Source: a virus. Taken from it: DNA of 24,548 bases. The notes beneath the pieces were generated by a model that saw only the letters and a program-made list of their open reading frames with translations, had not been told where the DNA came from and did no database searches. The stretch covers positions 1-24,548 of IMG/VR virus record IMGVR_UViG_3300025030_000404; one strand, 5' to 3'. The position numbers were made by a program, and so were the translations under genes. Below, piece by piece: positions 16,487 to 23,462 of the stretch; the first letter of the stretch is position 1; each line of letters opens with the position of its first letter.

Positions 16487-16514
16487 TGATTACTCCTTTT
16501 AAAAATGTTAAAGT
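16486..16514 (+). promoter_or_regulatory. Possible promoter for the antisense HNH gene
   Basis: TTGATT (16486-16491), a 17-bp spacer and TAAAGT (16509-16514) lie 27 bp before the HNH start codon. Both hexamers match the sigma-70 consensus at four positions, in a short AT-rich stretch. It overlaps the start of the cement gene on the other strand. Confidence 0.35.
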
Positions 16515-16540
16515 GTTTCCCTAACTTATGGAGGCACTAT

Positions 16541-16996
16541 ATGTCTAAAACATGTACACGGTGTAAAATTGAAAAACCTCTTGACGAATTTTCTCGGCAA
16601 ACTCGCACAAAAAGCGGCTACAGGGGAGAGTGCAAGTCTTGTGCAAAGCTGTATGCGCGGTCCGAAAGCGCCAAAGCATCTCAGCGCAAAACTCAAGCCA
16701 AATACATGCAGACAGAGCATGGTAAAACAAAGAGCCGCGAAAAATGTGCAAGGTACCGCAAAAAACAGCTATTCAAAGATTCTGTCCAAAAATCGAGAGC
16801 TAAATACCCTGAGAGAAGATCTGCGCAAATAGCCCTCTGGAATGCTGTCCAGAGTGGTGGCGTAACCCGGCCAGATGTTTGCTCATTGTGCAATTGCCTT
16901 TGCATACCAGAAGGCCATCATTTCGACTACTCTAGGCCGCTTGACGTTATCTGGCTGTGCAAGATGTGTCATGAGGCAGCACACCATGTGAGTTAG
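16541..16996 (+). CDS. HNH homing-type endonuclease inserted antisense in the head operon
   Basis: 151 aa. ATG 16541 is chosen because GGAGG lies seven bases upstream; the 12-residue upstream extension lacks a site. The N-terminus has a zinc finger (C5-x-x-C8, C31-x-x-C34). The middle (~45-95) is very basic, with repeated K/R-x-x-x-R helices for DNA contact. The C-terminus has C114-x-x-C117 and HH126-127-x-D129-Y-S-R-P-L...WLC140-x-x-C143-H144...HH148-149, a zinc-bound HNH/beta-beta-alpha nuclease core. It is the only plus-strand gene inside the late region, more AT-rich than its neighbours, and ends four bases from the convergent gene. These are signs of a mobile intronless homing endonuclease. 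Confidence 0.82.
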   Translation: MSKTCTRCKIEKPLDEFSRQTRTKSGYRGECKSCAKLYARSESAKASQRKTQAKYMQTEHGKTKSREKCARYRKKQLFKDSVQKSRAKYPERRSAQIALWNAVQSGGVTRPDVCSLCNCLCIPEGHHFDYSRPLDVIWLCKMCHEAAHHVS

Positions 16997-17000
16997 GCTT

Positions 17001-17432
17001 TTACCCTTTTTTGGAGAGCTTGATGCCTTCGCCTATGGCGGAGTCACCGAGCTTGTTCCTGATGTCCTGCTCCATCGCTGCTTCCAGCGTGTCAACTCGC
17101 CCTTGCTTGTCCTTCTGGTCCTCGTCGTAAATGTCTTTGGGGATTTCCATCAGGACCGCTTTGGTCCCTTGTCCGACACTCTTGACGGTCATGCTCCCCA
17201 CACTGGAGGGGTCTGCTGCGTGGGGAGCGCCCACGGATTCATTTTCAACCGGGGACCAGCCGGCCAGTTTGAAGCGTTCCACCCTGTCGTCAACGTCATT
17301 GACCATCCGGCGCACGTAGCCCTCACGGGTGTTGGCCTGGATGATGTTCTGGCGGTGAAGCGGTACGCGCTTCGGCCTGTCTGCCCCTTCTGCTCTGCTC
17401 TGTCCCTCTACGGGCCTGTTCCCTCTGCTCAT
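17001..17432 (-). CDS. Conserved-looking head-module protein of unknown function
   Basis: 143 aa from ATG 17430-17432, overlapping the scaffold stop as ATGA with GGGAGG upstream. The N-terminus is basic (RPKRVPLHRQNIIQANTREG), then YVRRMVNDVDDRVERFKLAG and WSPV, followed by a Gly/Ser turn region, a strand KAVLMEIPKDIYDEDQK and a helical C-terminus. The protein is soluble, without Cys or membrane helix. Proteins of this look occur between scaffold and capsid genes of podophages, but I know of no assigned role. It may act in head assembly or portal/scaffold contact. The operon is interrupted on its downstream side by the antisense HNH gene. Confidence 0.75.
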   Translation of the reverse strand: MSRGNRPVEGQSRAEGADRPKRVPLHRQNIIQANTREGYVRRMVNDVDDRVERFKLAGWSPVENESVGAPHAADPSSVGSMTVKSVGQGTKAVLMEIPKDIYDEDQKDKQGRVDTLEAAMEQDIRNKLGDSAIGEGIKLSKKG

Positions 17433-18205
17433 TTCTTACCTCCCAACAGGCCGCTTTCGGCCAAGTCTTTGATGTATTCCTCTTTGCTCATCACCCCTTG
17501 GCGCACAAAGCGGCTCATCACCTTGCGCTGCTCGTCGGTCAGGTCGGACTCGCCAAATGTGCGCTTTGCACCGGGGCTGCTGCCGCCTTCGACTGCGGGG
17601 GGGGCGGGTTTACGCTCGGATTTCTTCTCGTCGCCGCACTTGCCGGGGAACTCACGTTTACAAGCGGCTTCCATAACCTCCATGGCCCCCTCGAAATCTT
17701 CAGGGTGCTTGCGGAGGTGGGCTTGGGCGCGGGACATGCCGAAGTCAGTTATCTCAGGGTCGGCATAGAACCATTCTTTGTTGACCTTCTCCCATGCGGC
17801 AATAGCGGGGTGCACGTCAGGTTGTGAAGGTTTCAGGGTTTCAGCTTCCTTGATTGCCTTGTCCAACTCCTTAACTTGATCCCTGTCGCCAATGTCAATG
17901 GCTTCGTCGCGCTGCGCCTGGAGGTCTTTGACGGCCTTGTTGTAAGCCGCTTCGCTCACCTTGCCAATGTGGCCCTTAAGTTCGTGGATCGTGGCCTTCA
18001 TCTCGGTAAGTTCGCGCTTCAACTTGTGGTTCTTCTCGTAGAGCGGAGCGCGTTTGACAAACTCCTTGGCGTCTACCCAATGCTCGGGGTCGCCGTCAAA
18101 CTCTTCAAGCGGCCTCCACCCTGCCGCCGCTGCCTTTGCAACGATGGGGTCAGGTGCGGCTTGTGTGTACTCGCCCTCTACGGGCTGTCTTTCGGCTGCG
18201 TCCAT
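17429..18205 (-). CDS. Capsid scaffold-like protein
   Basis: 258 aa from ATG 18203-18205; AAGGAGG is about 12 bases upstream, slightly far. Residues ~28-55 (AGWRPLEEFDGDPEHWVDAK) recur in phage scaffold-like proteins. Residues ~58-128 are a long charged coiled coil. The middle has a second helical part, followed by a Pro/Ser/Lys linker (~195-215). The last 40 residues are a basic helix-turn-helix (LTDEQRKVMSRFVRQGVMSK), as used by scaffolds to bind coat protein. The mostly helical, charged composition and the position before the capsid genes support this call. It would be expelled on head maturation. Confidence 0.75.
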   Translation of the reverse strand: MDAAERQPVEGEYTQAAPDPIVAKAAAAGWRPLEEFDGDPEHWVDAKEFVKRAPLYEKNHKLKRELTEMKATIHELKGHIGKVSEAAYNKAVKDLQAQRDEAIDIGDRDQVKELDKAIKEAETLKPSQPDVHPAIAAWEKVNKEWFYADPEITDFGMSRAQAHLRKHPEDFEGAMEVMEAACKREFPGKCGDEKKSERKPAPPAVEGGSSPGAKRTFGESDLTDEQRKVMSRFVRQGVMSKEEYIKDLAESGLLGGKK

Positions 18206-18212
18206 AGGCTCT

Positions 18213-18515
18213 TTAGCCCTCCTTGATTACTGCTAGGATGTCCTCATCATTGATGACCCGGTACTCCGCGTCACCGTCCTTGATGATCTCGCCAGCGTAG
18301 CGCCGGAACATTACACGGTCGCCCTCTTTGGCCCACGGGGTGCCATCGTCAAAGGCTTTCCATGCGTTGACGCCGATTGCCGCCACGGTGCCGCGCATGG
18401 TGGCCTGCTGGTCGCGCTGCTGCGTGGTAGGGGCGAGGATGATGCCGCCGCTGGTTTTTTCTTCGACCACTTCGGGTAATATCAGGACTCTGTGTCCGCA
18501 CGGGCTGTATTGCAT
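18213..18515 (-). CDS. Phage-encoded GroES-type co-chaperonin (Cpn10)
   Basis: 100 aa, the full length of the family, from ATG 18513-18515 with AGGAG nine bases upstream. It shows the Cpn10 features in order: HRVLILPEVVEEKTSGGIIL, where residues ~17-28 form the GroEL-binding mobile loop with GGIIL, RGTVAAIGV, the EGDRVMFRRYAGEIIKDGD barrel strands, and the ending YRVINDEDILAVI. It presumably replaces host GroES on GroEL to fold phage proteins, most likely the capsid protein, as T4 gp31 does. Its place between portal and scaffold supports a head-assembly role. It is encoded without a GroEL partner in this window. Confidence 0.92.
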   Translation of the reverse strand: MQYSPCGHRVLILPEVVEEKTSGGIILAPTTQQRDQQATMRGTVAAIGVNAWKAFDDGTPWAKEGDRVMFRRYAGEIIKDGDAEYRVINDEDILAVIKEG

Positions 18516-18588
18516 CTGTGTAACTCCTGTGAGTATATAAACTACACTCCAATGTTGCGCCTAGCCTTGCCACAACTTGGAAGCTTTG

Positions 18589-18759
18589 TCAAGTGCAAAC
18601 ACGTCGTGTGTGCACTTTAGCCCACTTGAGCCTGTTACGACAGGCGACCAGTTTGCAGTCTATTGTTTCTAATTTGGTCATGCCAAAATATGTGGGCGCT
18701 CTGCGATAAGCTTCTCGTTGCTTACGGCAAAAGGCTAACGTGTCTGCTATGGTTTCCAT
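18589..18759 (-). CDS. 56-aa basic Cys-containing small protein
   Basis: ATG 18757-18759 follows directly on the stop codon of the 72-aa gene, with GGAGG seven bases before it inside that gene. It reads METIADTLAFCRKQREAYRR and on to a TGA at 18589-18591. It is rich in Arg/Lys with four Cys (C11, C35, C40, C55) that are not arranged as a clear zinc site. A middle segment, FGMTKLETIDCKLVACRNRL, looks helical. No family is recognised. It fills what would otherwise be an empty 240-bp gap before the GroES gene. Confidence 0.55.
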   Translation of the reverse strand: METIADTLAFCRKQREAYRRAPTYFGMTKLETIDCKLVACRNRLKWAKVHTRRVCT

Positions 18760-18978
18760 TTAATCCTCCACGTCCATCTGCATCAGGGCATCAAGCCCCA
18801 ACAAAACCCCCTCCCGGATCGCCGCTTCCCTGAACGTCGCTTCCATCGAGTCCCGGAGTGGGGATTTCTCCTCCTGCCCCTTGCGGAATGTCGCCAGGCA
18901 CCGGAACACCTCCTGCGTTGTCGCCTGCGACTTCCAATCCCTGAATTCCTCCCCCGTCAACGTTGTTTCCAGTACCAT
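18760..18978 (-). CDS. Small protein overlapping the portal 3' end
   Basis: 72 aa from ATG 18976-18978 with AAGGAG seven bases upstream. It reads with normal protein composition: LTGEEFRDWKSQATTQEVFR, then LATFRKGQEEK and a C-terminal helix REGVLLGLDALMQMDVED. Short acidic-helical proteins with an L-T-x-E-E-F-R-x-W...T-Q-x-V-F start are common right after portal genes in phages. Their function is unknown. It overlaps the last 188 bases of the portal frame, and the Gly/Pro-rich tail of the portal is confined to that overlap, which suggests this frame is the older one. Confidence 0.75.
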   Translation of the reverse strand: MVLETTLTGEEFRDWKSQATTQEVFRCLATFRKGQEEKSPLRDSMEATFREAAIREGVLLGLDALMQMDVED

Positions 18979-20869
18979 CTGCGCTCTCCTTCGCCGCTCC
19001 CGGCTGTTTGGTTTGTTCCTGCGCTGCCGTTAAGCTCTCGTAAGCCGCCTTGTAGTATTCCAACTGCGGCCCCAGTTCGGCCGCCTCTGCCTGCGCCAAC
19101 TTCAGAACGCCATCGGCGCGGGTCGTTTCAATCTGCGCCTCTATCAATGCAATCTCCGCATCCTGCTTCTGCGCCAGGAGCTGCAGTTTGGCGGCCTCAT
19201 GCTCACCCTTGATTTGCAGTTCTATCATCTTCGGATCAGGTGGCTGTTGCATTGACGATTTCTCCCCCTCTTTGGGCTGGATCTCGTCTATGTTGTCGAT
19301 GCGGAGTGACTGAAGGTATCTGCGCGTTACCTGCCATGCGTTGACACCCGGAGCCTGTCCCGCTTCCAGCAAAGCCCTTGCCCTTGCCTGCTGCTGAATG
19401 TCCGTTCCCTGCGCGGGGTCCGCCACCGGGATAACGTCAACGTCTTTGCCGTTGTAGTCCTCGCGGAGTGCAACGTTTTCCTCATCCATTACCCGGTAGT
19501 AGTACTCATCGTCCATGTGCAGGCGGTTGAGGCGGGCCAGCTTCTTGTACTCGCTTTTGAGGGACCGGTATACGCGCTTATGGATGCCGTTGAACACCTT
19601 CATCCCTTGCTCAATACGGGCAAGCATGGTGCCTACAGGCTCATTCGGTCCGGCCTGTTCACCGGTCATAACATCGGCCACAGAGGAAAGGGTTTTAGCG
19701 GCTTCGACCATGAAGCCAAGGAGGTTGAACAGGACGGCGCTAGGCTCTTTGGTGGGGAGGGGGAAGAATCCCTTGCTCAGTTCTTCGGGGCTGGCGTCGG
19801 TCTGTTTCCATTCGCCGGGGCTAAACCTGTACTGTCCACCCTTGATCTTGATGCCCCTGGACACCAGGCCACCCTGCACGTTAGCAAGGGTGCCAGCGTC
19901 AAGGAGTTGGTTGATGTTGGTATTGATCGCCTCATTGAGCGGGAACAGGAGTTGGCCAAAGCCCACGTCATAGAATGAGCCGTCAAAGGAGGGTAGAAAA
20001 GAGAACTTGGTGAAGTACTGCACCGGTTCAATGCGCTGCACCTTGCCGCCGTTCACGTACACGCCGTCCTCATCATAACGGGCGTAGATGCGCACCACTT
20101 GGCCGCTTGCCTTGTGGACCGTCACCACGTATGGCTCTTCGTAGCCGTCCTCGTCAAAGTCGTGCCACAAGTGCTGCTCAAGGAACATCTCGGCCTTCTG
20201 CTGTTCCTCTTCAAACTCGTAGTTTAGCGGCACATCAGTAAACAGGCCCGACTGTACCCGCTCGTAGATGTCGTTGCGGTAGAGGAAAACCCCTTGATCC
20301 GTCACCCGCCGCGCATCGTCTACGCTCTTGGCGTCGTTGTGGACCACAATATCAAGCGGCTTGCGGATGCAGGAAACGTTGCGCTGGCGCAAGTTGTCAA
20401 AGTAGGTCTTTTTGAACAGCGTGCCAATGATGGGAAGCATCATCAGCAACCGGTCGGTGTCCTCTTCCCACTCCACCATTTCCTCTAGCACCTGATAGCT
20501 CATGTGTTTGCTGATGCGGTCGGCGCGGTTCTGCTTCATGCCGTCTTGGTCGCGGCCTACAACCTTGCCCTTGACAACCTCGTTGCCCCGGATGATTTCA
20601 GGGTAGGCTCTGGCGTGAAACTGGATCGCAGCGGAGGCAATGAGCGGATACTTGACGTTGGCCGCGTTGTTCCAGGGCCATGTCTTGACATCGGCAACCT
20701 GCATGGCAAGTTCTAGGCCGTCCTTGGTCTTTTTCTCCCAATCGGAGCGGCTGACTAGGTCTTGCTCCCAATCCGCCACCACCTGAGCGCCCAAACGGTT
20801 CAGCACGTCCTCGCTGAACTCCCCGGCCATGTTCGGCATGTCCAGCCATTGCTGCAGTTTCAGGGCCAT
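18791..20869 (-). CDS. Portal protein (P22 gp1-like)
   Basis: 692 aa from ATG 20867-20869, one base after the TerL stop, with AGGAGG inside the end of terL. P22-type portal landmarks are a helical N-terminus with WPWNNAANVKYPLIASAAIQ then FHARAYPEI, the wing/stem (LLMMLPIIGTLFKKTYFD), FGQLLFPLNEAINTNINQLL, and GEQAGPNEPVGTMLARIEQG followed by the crown helices. Residues ~545-620 form a long charged helix (the barrel in P22). The last ~62 residues (from about 631) are Gly/Pro/Asp low-complexity and overlap another gene. It forms the 12-mer ring at the vertex for DNA packaging, docked by TerL. Confidence 0.9.
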   Translation of the reverse strand: MALKLQQWLDMPNMAGEFSEDVLNRLGAQVVADWEQDLVSRSDWEKKTKDGLELAMQVADVKTWPWNNAANVKYPLIASAAIQFHARAYPEIIRGNEVVKGKVVGRDQDGMKQNRADRISKHMSYQVLEEMVEWEEDTDRLLMMLPIIGTLFKKTYFDNLRQRNVSCIRKPLDIVVHNDAKSVDDARRVTDQGVFLYRNDIYERVQSGLFTDVPLNYEFEEEQQKAEMFLEQHLWHDFDEDGYEEPYVVTVHKASGQVVRIYARYDEDGVYVNGGKVQRIEPVQYFTKFSFLPSFDGSFYDVGFGQLLFPLNEAINTNINQLLDAGTLANVQGGLVSRGIKIKGGQYRFSPGEWKQTDASPEELSKGFFPLPTKEPSAVLFNLLGFMVEAAKTLSSVADVMTGEQAGPNEPVGTMLARIEQGMKVFNGIHKRVYRSLKSEYKKLARLNRLHMDDEYYYRVMDEENVALREDYNGKDVDVIPVADPAQGTDIQQQARARALLEAGQAPGVNAWQVTRRYLQSLRIDNIDEIQPKEGEKSSMQQPPDPKMIELQIKGEHEAAKLQLLAQKQDAEIALIEAQIETTRADGVLKLAQAEAAELGPQLEYYKAAYESLTAAQEQTKQPGAAKESADGTGNNVDGGGIQGLEVAGDNAGGVPVPGDIPQGAGGEIPTPGLDGSDVQGSGDPGGGFVGA

Positions 20870-20870
20870 G

Positions 20871-22397
20871 TCAATATCCTCCTACGCGGGAACGGCTTTC
20901 GTCTCCACCGTCATTGCAATAATCGTCTTCGCTGTCGCGCTTCTCTGTGCATATCAGTGCCAACACAGCCGAGTCACCCCTGTCAGGTGAACGACCTATA
21001 CGCTTAACAAGGTCGTCTTTGCTTTCTATCTGTATGCCGCGTGGCGTAAGTTTCCACCGGGGGGCGGTCAGGTCAGCTAGCAACTTCGGACAAGGAGGTA
21101 AAGCTAAATCATCACCGGTCTTGGGGTCCAATGCTTCGCGCATAGACCACCAGTGTTGGGCGCGGAGATTTACAAACTTGAGCTTGCCCGTTTTGTCCGT
21201 TCTCGTGGCTTTCTCGGCCCAATTGACGGCTATGACGTGAATGTTATTGTCGTTGAGATGGTCGTAGACGCTGGAACCTACCCCAATAACGTCAACGTGA
21301 ATCGGCGCGGCGTCCCTGGTATTTGCCAGAATCAAAGATGCAGACGTTGAACCATCCGGGGTCTGTGCCCCTGGGTAACAAGTCTGCTCCGCAAACCACC
21401 AGGCGTGACGCGGCGTAATAATAGTTTCGTCTCTGCCACCCCTCGCAATATCCGCCCCCACCGAGTCCATGGTATTGCGCCGTTTGCCTTCTGGCGTCCA
21501 CCTCTCCATTGCTGCCTCTATCCACGCTGTAGGGATAGTCTGGAACGGGTCATCGTCTGTTCCAGCCGTAAAGTCACCGTTAAGCATCTGTGAGCGCAGC
21601 GGTTCAGGAAGTGCCTGTAGCGTTGACTCGTAATCTGTAGCCATCAGATATGCGTTGTCTTGAATGCGAGAGGGAATGAACGTGCGAGACTTGGGCTTGA
21701 TGCTTTTGCCAGCGTGGATAAAGCGCGAACCATCGGCGCACTCAACCTCTTTGCCGTCAATCATGGCATACCAGCGCAACTCCCCCGGCTTGGCCGGGTT
21801 GGGGTGTTTCTTGTCCAGCCATGGGCCCCAAAACTGTTTAACCCATTGCCCGTCTGAATCTGTAGGGGGGTTGCCTGTGCATATCACTCGGCATCGCTGC
21901 CCCTTCTTTGTGGTGCGGAGCCACCCGAGCAAGAATCTGAATTGTGATTCGAGAAAGTGGCATATCTCATCAAACCCTAGCAGGTCATGAGGCCTGCCTT
22001 GGTACTTGATCTCATCCCCACTGTCTTTGACACTGCCAAATTCCATCTGTCTGTCAGGCATACGCCATACTTTCTCTTGGCCGTTGTACCCATCGCGCCC
22101 GCCTAGTATCTCGGTTATGCGGTCAAGTATGCCTTGGAGCTGTGTTGATTCTCTGCGGAGTATGAGAGATTTGACGTGCTGGGTAAGGGAAGCACCAATA
22201 AGCAGGTCAGACTTGCCGCCGCCTGCAGCGCCACCATAAAAAAGAATGTCGGCTTCCGACTCAAGGGCTTCAGTCTGCGGCCCAGGAAGGGGAACCCATA
22301 CAGGGGCATTTGCGGAAAGTAGGGCGTCTATCTCTGTCCGTTCATCATCGGTGAGGTAATCCAGCAGTTCGGAGATTTTGGCAAGTTCGCCGCTCAT
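20871..22397 (-). CDS. terL: Terminase large subunit
   Basis: 508 aa, overlapping terS by four bases (ATGA). ATPase domain: Walker A GGAAGGGKS at residues 55-63 and Walker B LLGFDE at 139-144, followed by the coupling motif CTGNP at 173-177. Nuclease domain: D316 (GADIARGG), D369 (VDVIGVG) and D475 (RGDSAVLA) are the likely RNase-H-like metal ligands. The full domain set is intact and the length is usual. It pumps and cuts concatemeric DNA at the portal. The downstream portal starts one base after its stop, with its ribosome site inside terL. Confidence 0.95.
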   Translation of the reverse strand: MSGELAKISELLDYLTDDERTEIDALLSANAPVWVPLPGPQTEALESEADILFYGGAAGGGKSDLLIGASLTQHVKSLILRRESTQLQGILDRITEILGGRDGYNGQEKVWRMPDRQMEFGSVKDSGDEIKYQGRPHDLLGFDEICHFLESQFRFLLGWLRTTKKGQRCRVICTGNPPTDSDGQWVKQFWGPWLDKKHPNPAKPGELRWYAMIDGKEVECADGSRFIHAGKSIKPKSRTFIPSRIQDNAYLMATDYESTLQALPEPLRSQMLNGDFTAGTDDDPFQTIPTAWIEAAMERWTPEGKRRNTMDSVGADIARGGRDETIITPRHAWWFAEQTCYPGAQTPDGSTSASLILANTRDAAPIHVDVIGVGSSVYDHLNDNNIHVIAVNWAEKATRTDKTGKLKFVNLRAQHWWSMREALDPKTGDDLALPPCPKLLADLTAPRWKLTPRGIQIESKDDLVKRIGRSPDRGDSAVLALICTEKRDSEDDYCNDGGDESRSRVGGY

Positions 22398-22885
22398 TTG
22401 CCTGCGCGTTTCTTGGCTTCGTTAAGGAGGGCGGCTATACGTGCAGAACGCTGAATGTCGTTGAACTCAAGAGGCCCACCACCGGGGCCGGTTATCTCGG
22501 TTTCTTGCTTGTCCCGATACTCGGCATGGTTCTTGAGCCAAAAGATTGCCCCTGTAGCGTTCTTCGACCACAAAAGCTGTTCCTCGACAAACATTTCAAC
22601 TTTTTGCTTCGCCTTTTTAACAATGTCAGAAAATTGACCTTTTTCTGCATACTCGCAAAGCCCCTGCCTGGAAAGATCCAGATGCATTGCAAGCCCCATG
22701 ATGGTGTAAGGGCGGTTCTGGTAACGAACAGTGGACATGGTGCAAGCACCCTTGTCATCGGTGTGCTCCGTCACCTTGTCCTCCCAACACGAATCAAAGT
22801 ATTCCTCTATCTTCGCACTGAGTTCTTCCGGTGTCGCAAACTTGGGCGGCCTGCCTACCGGTTCGCCTGTCGGCTTCCTTGCCAT
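22394..22885 (-). CDS. terS: Terminase small subunit (P22 gp3-type)
   Basis: 163 aa from ATG 22883-22885 with GGGGAG upstream. The N-terminus is basic and Pro-rich (RKPTGEPVGRPPKF). Residues ~15-30 form a helix (EELSAKIEEYFDSC). A helix-turn-helix-like part, YTIMGLAMHLDLSRQGLCEY, sits near 60-79. The oligomerisation helices run about 85-125, with ATGAIFWLKNHAEYRD, a motif recurrent in small terminases of this type. The end is Lys-rich. It recognises the packaging site and hands DNA to TerL. It is the first protein gene after the tRNA/structured-RNA locus and has no closer promoter visible. Confidence 0.85.
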   Translation of the reverse strand: MARKPTGEPVGRPPKFATPEELSAKIEEYFDSCWEDKVTEHTDDKGACTMSTVRYQNRPYTIMGLAMHLDLSRQGLCEYAEKGQFSDIVKKAKQKVEMFVEEQLLWSKNATGAIFWLKNHAEYRDKQETEITGPGGGPLEFNDIQRSARIAALLNEAKKRAGK

Positions 22886-22917
22886 CCCTCTCCCCTTATG
22901 CTCTACCTCGAATGTGT

Positions 22918-22981
22918 ACCCCTACCGGTAACGCTCCGGCACCTCCCAACCTGTGTTGGGGCTCTCTTTGAGCTAAGGGGT
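22918..22981 (-). ncRNA. tRNA-like cloverleaf element lacking canonical loops
   Basis: On the minus strand ACCCCT (22976-22981) pairs with AGGGGT (22918-22923) as an acceptor stem, followed by TA as in tRNA positions 8-9. Then come GCTC/GAGC (4 bp, 5-nt loop), CCCAA/TTGGG (5 bp, 6-nt loop), AGGT, and GCCGG/CCGGT (5 bp, 7-nt loop). Every stem is complete, but the D-loop lacks GG, the second arm is not a 7-nt anticodon loop, and the T-loop is AGCGTTA, not TTCRA. It could be a decayed tRNA, a tRNA mimic, or an RNA/DNA signal near terS. The fold is seen; the function is not known. Confidence 0.45.
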
Positions 22982-23034
22982 CTTACAAGCCCGATGCCTA
23001 AGCAGCGCGGGAACGGTGTTAACTGCTCAATATG

Positions 23035-23110
23035 TGGCGGCGGGGGCTGGACTTGAACCAGCGACCGAGGGATTCAAAGTCCCTTACCCTACCAACTGGG
23101 CGACCCCGCT
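23035..23110 (-). tRNA. tRNA-Gln (anticodon UUG), CCA encoded
   Basis: A 76-nt cloverleaf on the minus strand. The D-arm is GCCC with loop AGTTGGTA, the anticodon arm AGGGA-CTTTGAA-TCCCT gives anticodon TTG, the variable loop is CGGTC, and the T-arm is GCTGG-TTCAAGT-CCAGC. CCCCGCC, discriminator G and an encoded CCA finish it. Six acceptor pairs are sound; the first (A1-C72) is a mismatch, in line with the weak first pair that glutaminyl-tRNA synthetase favours. It lies about 200 bases downstream of a strong promoter and upstream of terS, so it is likely a phage tRNA made with the late transcript. Confidence 0.9.
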
Positions 23111-23125
23111 ATACTCTGAACTGCT

Positions 23126-23311
23126 GCCGGCCTTTCCCGGCGGTCAACCTGGTGTCTCACGCTCACTGCCAGATAAGGACGGTCGGCTACTGGTGGAGGG
23201 TCCATGCCGACACTCGGAGTTGAGGGAGATGAACCCTTAACGGCCACCGCCCGAGCATACGCCGGCCCCCTTCCTGCCGACCGGGAAGTCCCAATCCACA
23301 GCAGGAGGGGG
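23126..23311 (-). ncRNA. Structured leader of four consecutive hairpins upstream of the tRNA
   Basis: Between the minus promoter and the tRNA, with no gene, are: CCCCCT(T)CCTGC paired with GCAGGAGGGGG (23266-23311, one bulge, inner GGG/CCC stem); CTCGG/CCGAG (23213-23255), enclosing AGGG/CCCT with a 7-nt loop; GTCGGC/GCCGAC (23182-23211); and GCCGG/CCGGC with a 6-nt loop (23126-23141). The stems are adjacent and do not conflict. This may be a processed leader, remnants of other tRNA genes, or a regulatory or packaging-related RNA. No known RNA family was recognised. Confidence 0.4.
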
Positions 23312-23319
23312 ACGGCGAC

Positions 23320-23348
23320 ATTGTAGACTTTCATTAGGGGAGTGTCAA
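23320..23348 (-). promoter_or_regulatory. Sigma-70 promoter for tRNA and late operon
   Basis: On the minus strand TTGACA (23343-23348), a 17-bp spacer and TACAAT (23320-23325) give an 11/12 match to the consensus. Transcription would start near 23313, directly at the first leader hairpin, and run through tRNA-Gln into terS and the head genes. Confidence 0.75.
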
Positions 23349-23462
23349 TAAAAACTTATGGGGAGAAAGAGCACCCTTGGGGCGCTATCAAGGTAGGGTC
23401 GCGCTGCAACGGCTCCACCGTCTCCCTGCATCTGCCACTGACGGGCACTCAAAAAAAACTGG

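Noticed and set aside
14831-16489. 552-codon open frame on the plus strand
   Set aside because: Runs antisense through the beta-helix, capsid and cement genes; long antisense frames are expected in GC-rich genes, and its translation has no family features.
18564-18592. TTGACA upstream of the GroES gene as a promoter
   Set aside because: The hexamer is perfect but no acceptable -10 lies 16-18 bp downstream (CAAGGC), and it overlaps the end of the 56-aa gene.
23213-23255. Second tRNA in the leader with a CAT anticodon-like loop
   Set aside because: The arm has a 7-nt loop with T33, but position 37 is C, one stem pair fails, and no D-arm, T-arm or acceptor stem can be built.
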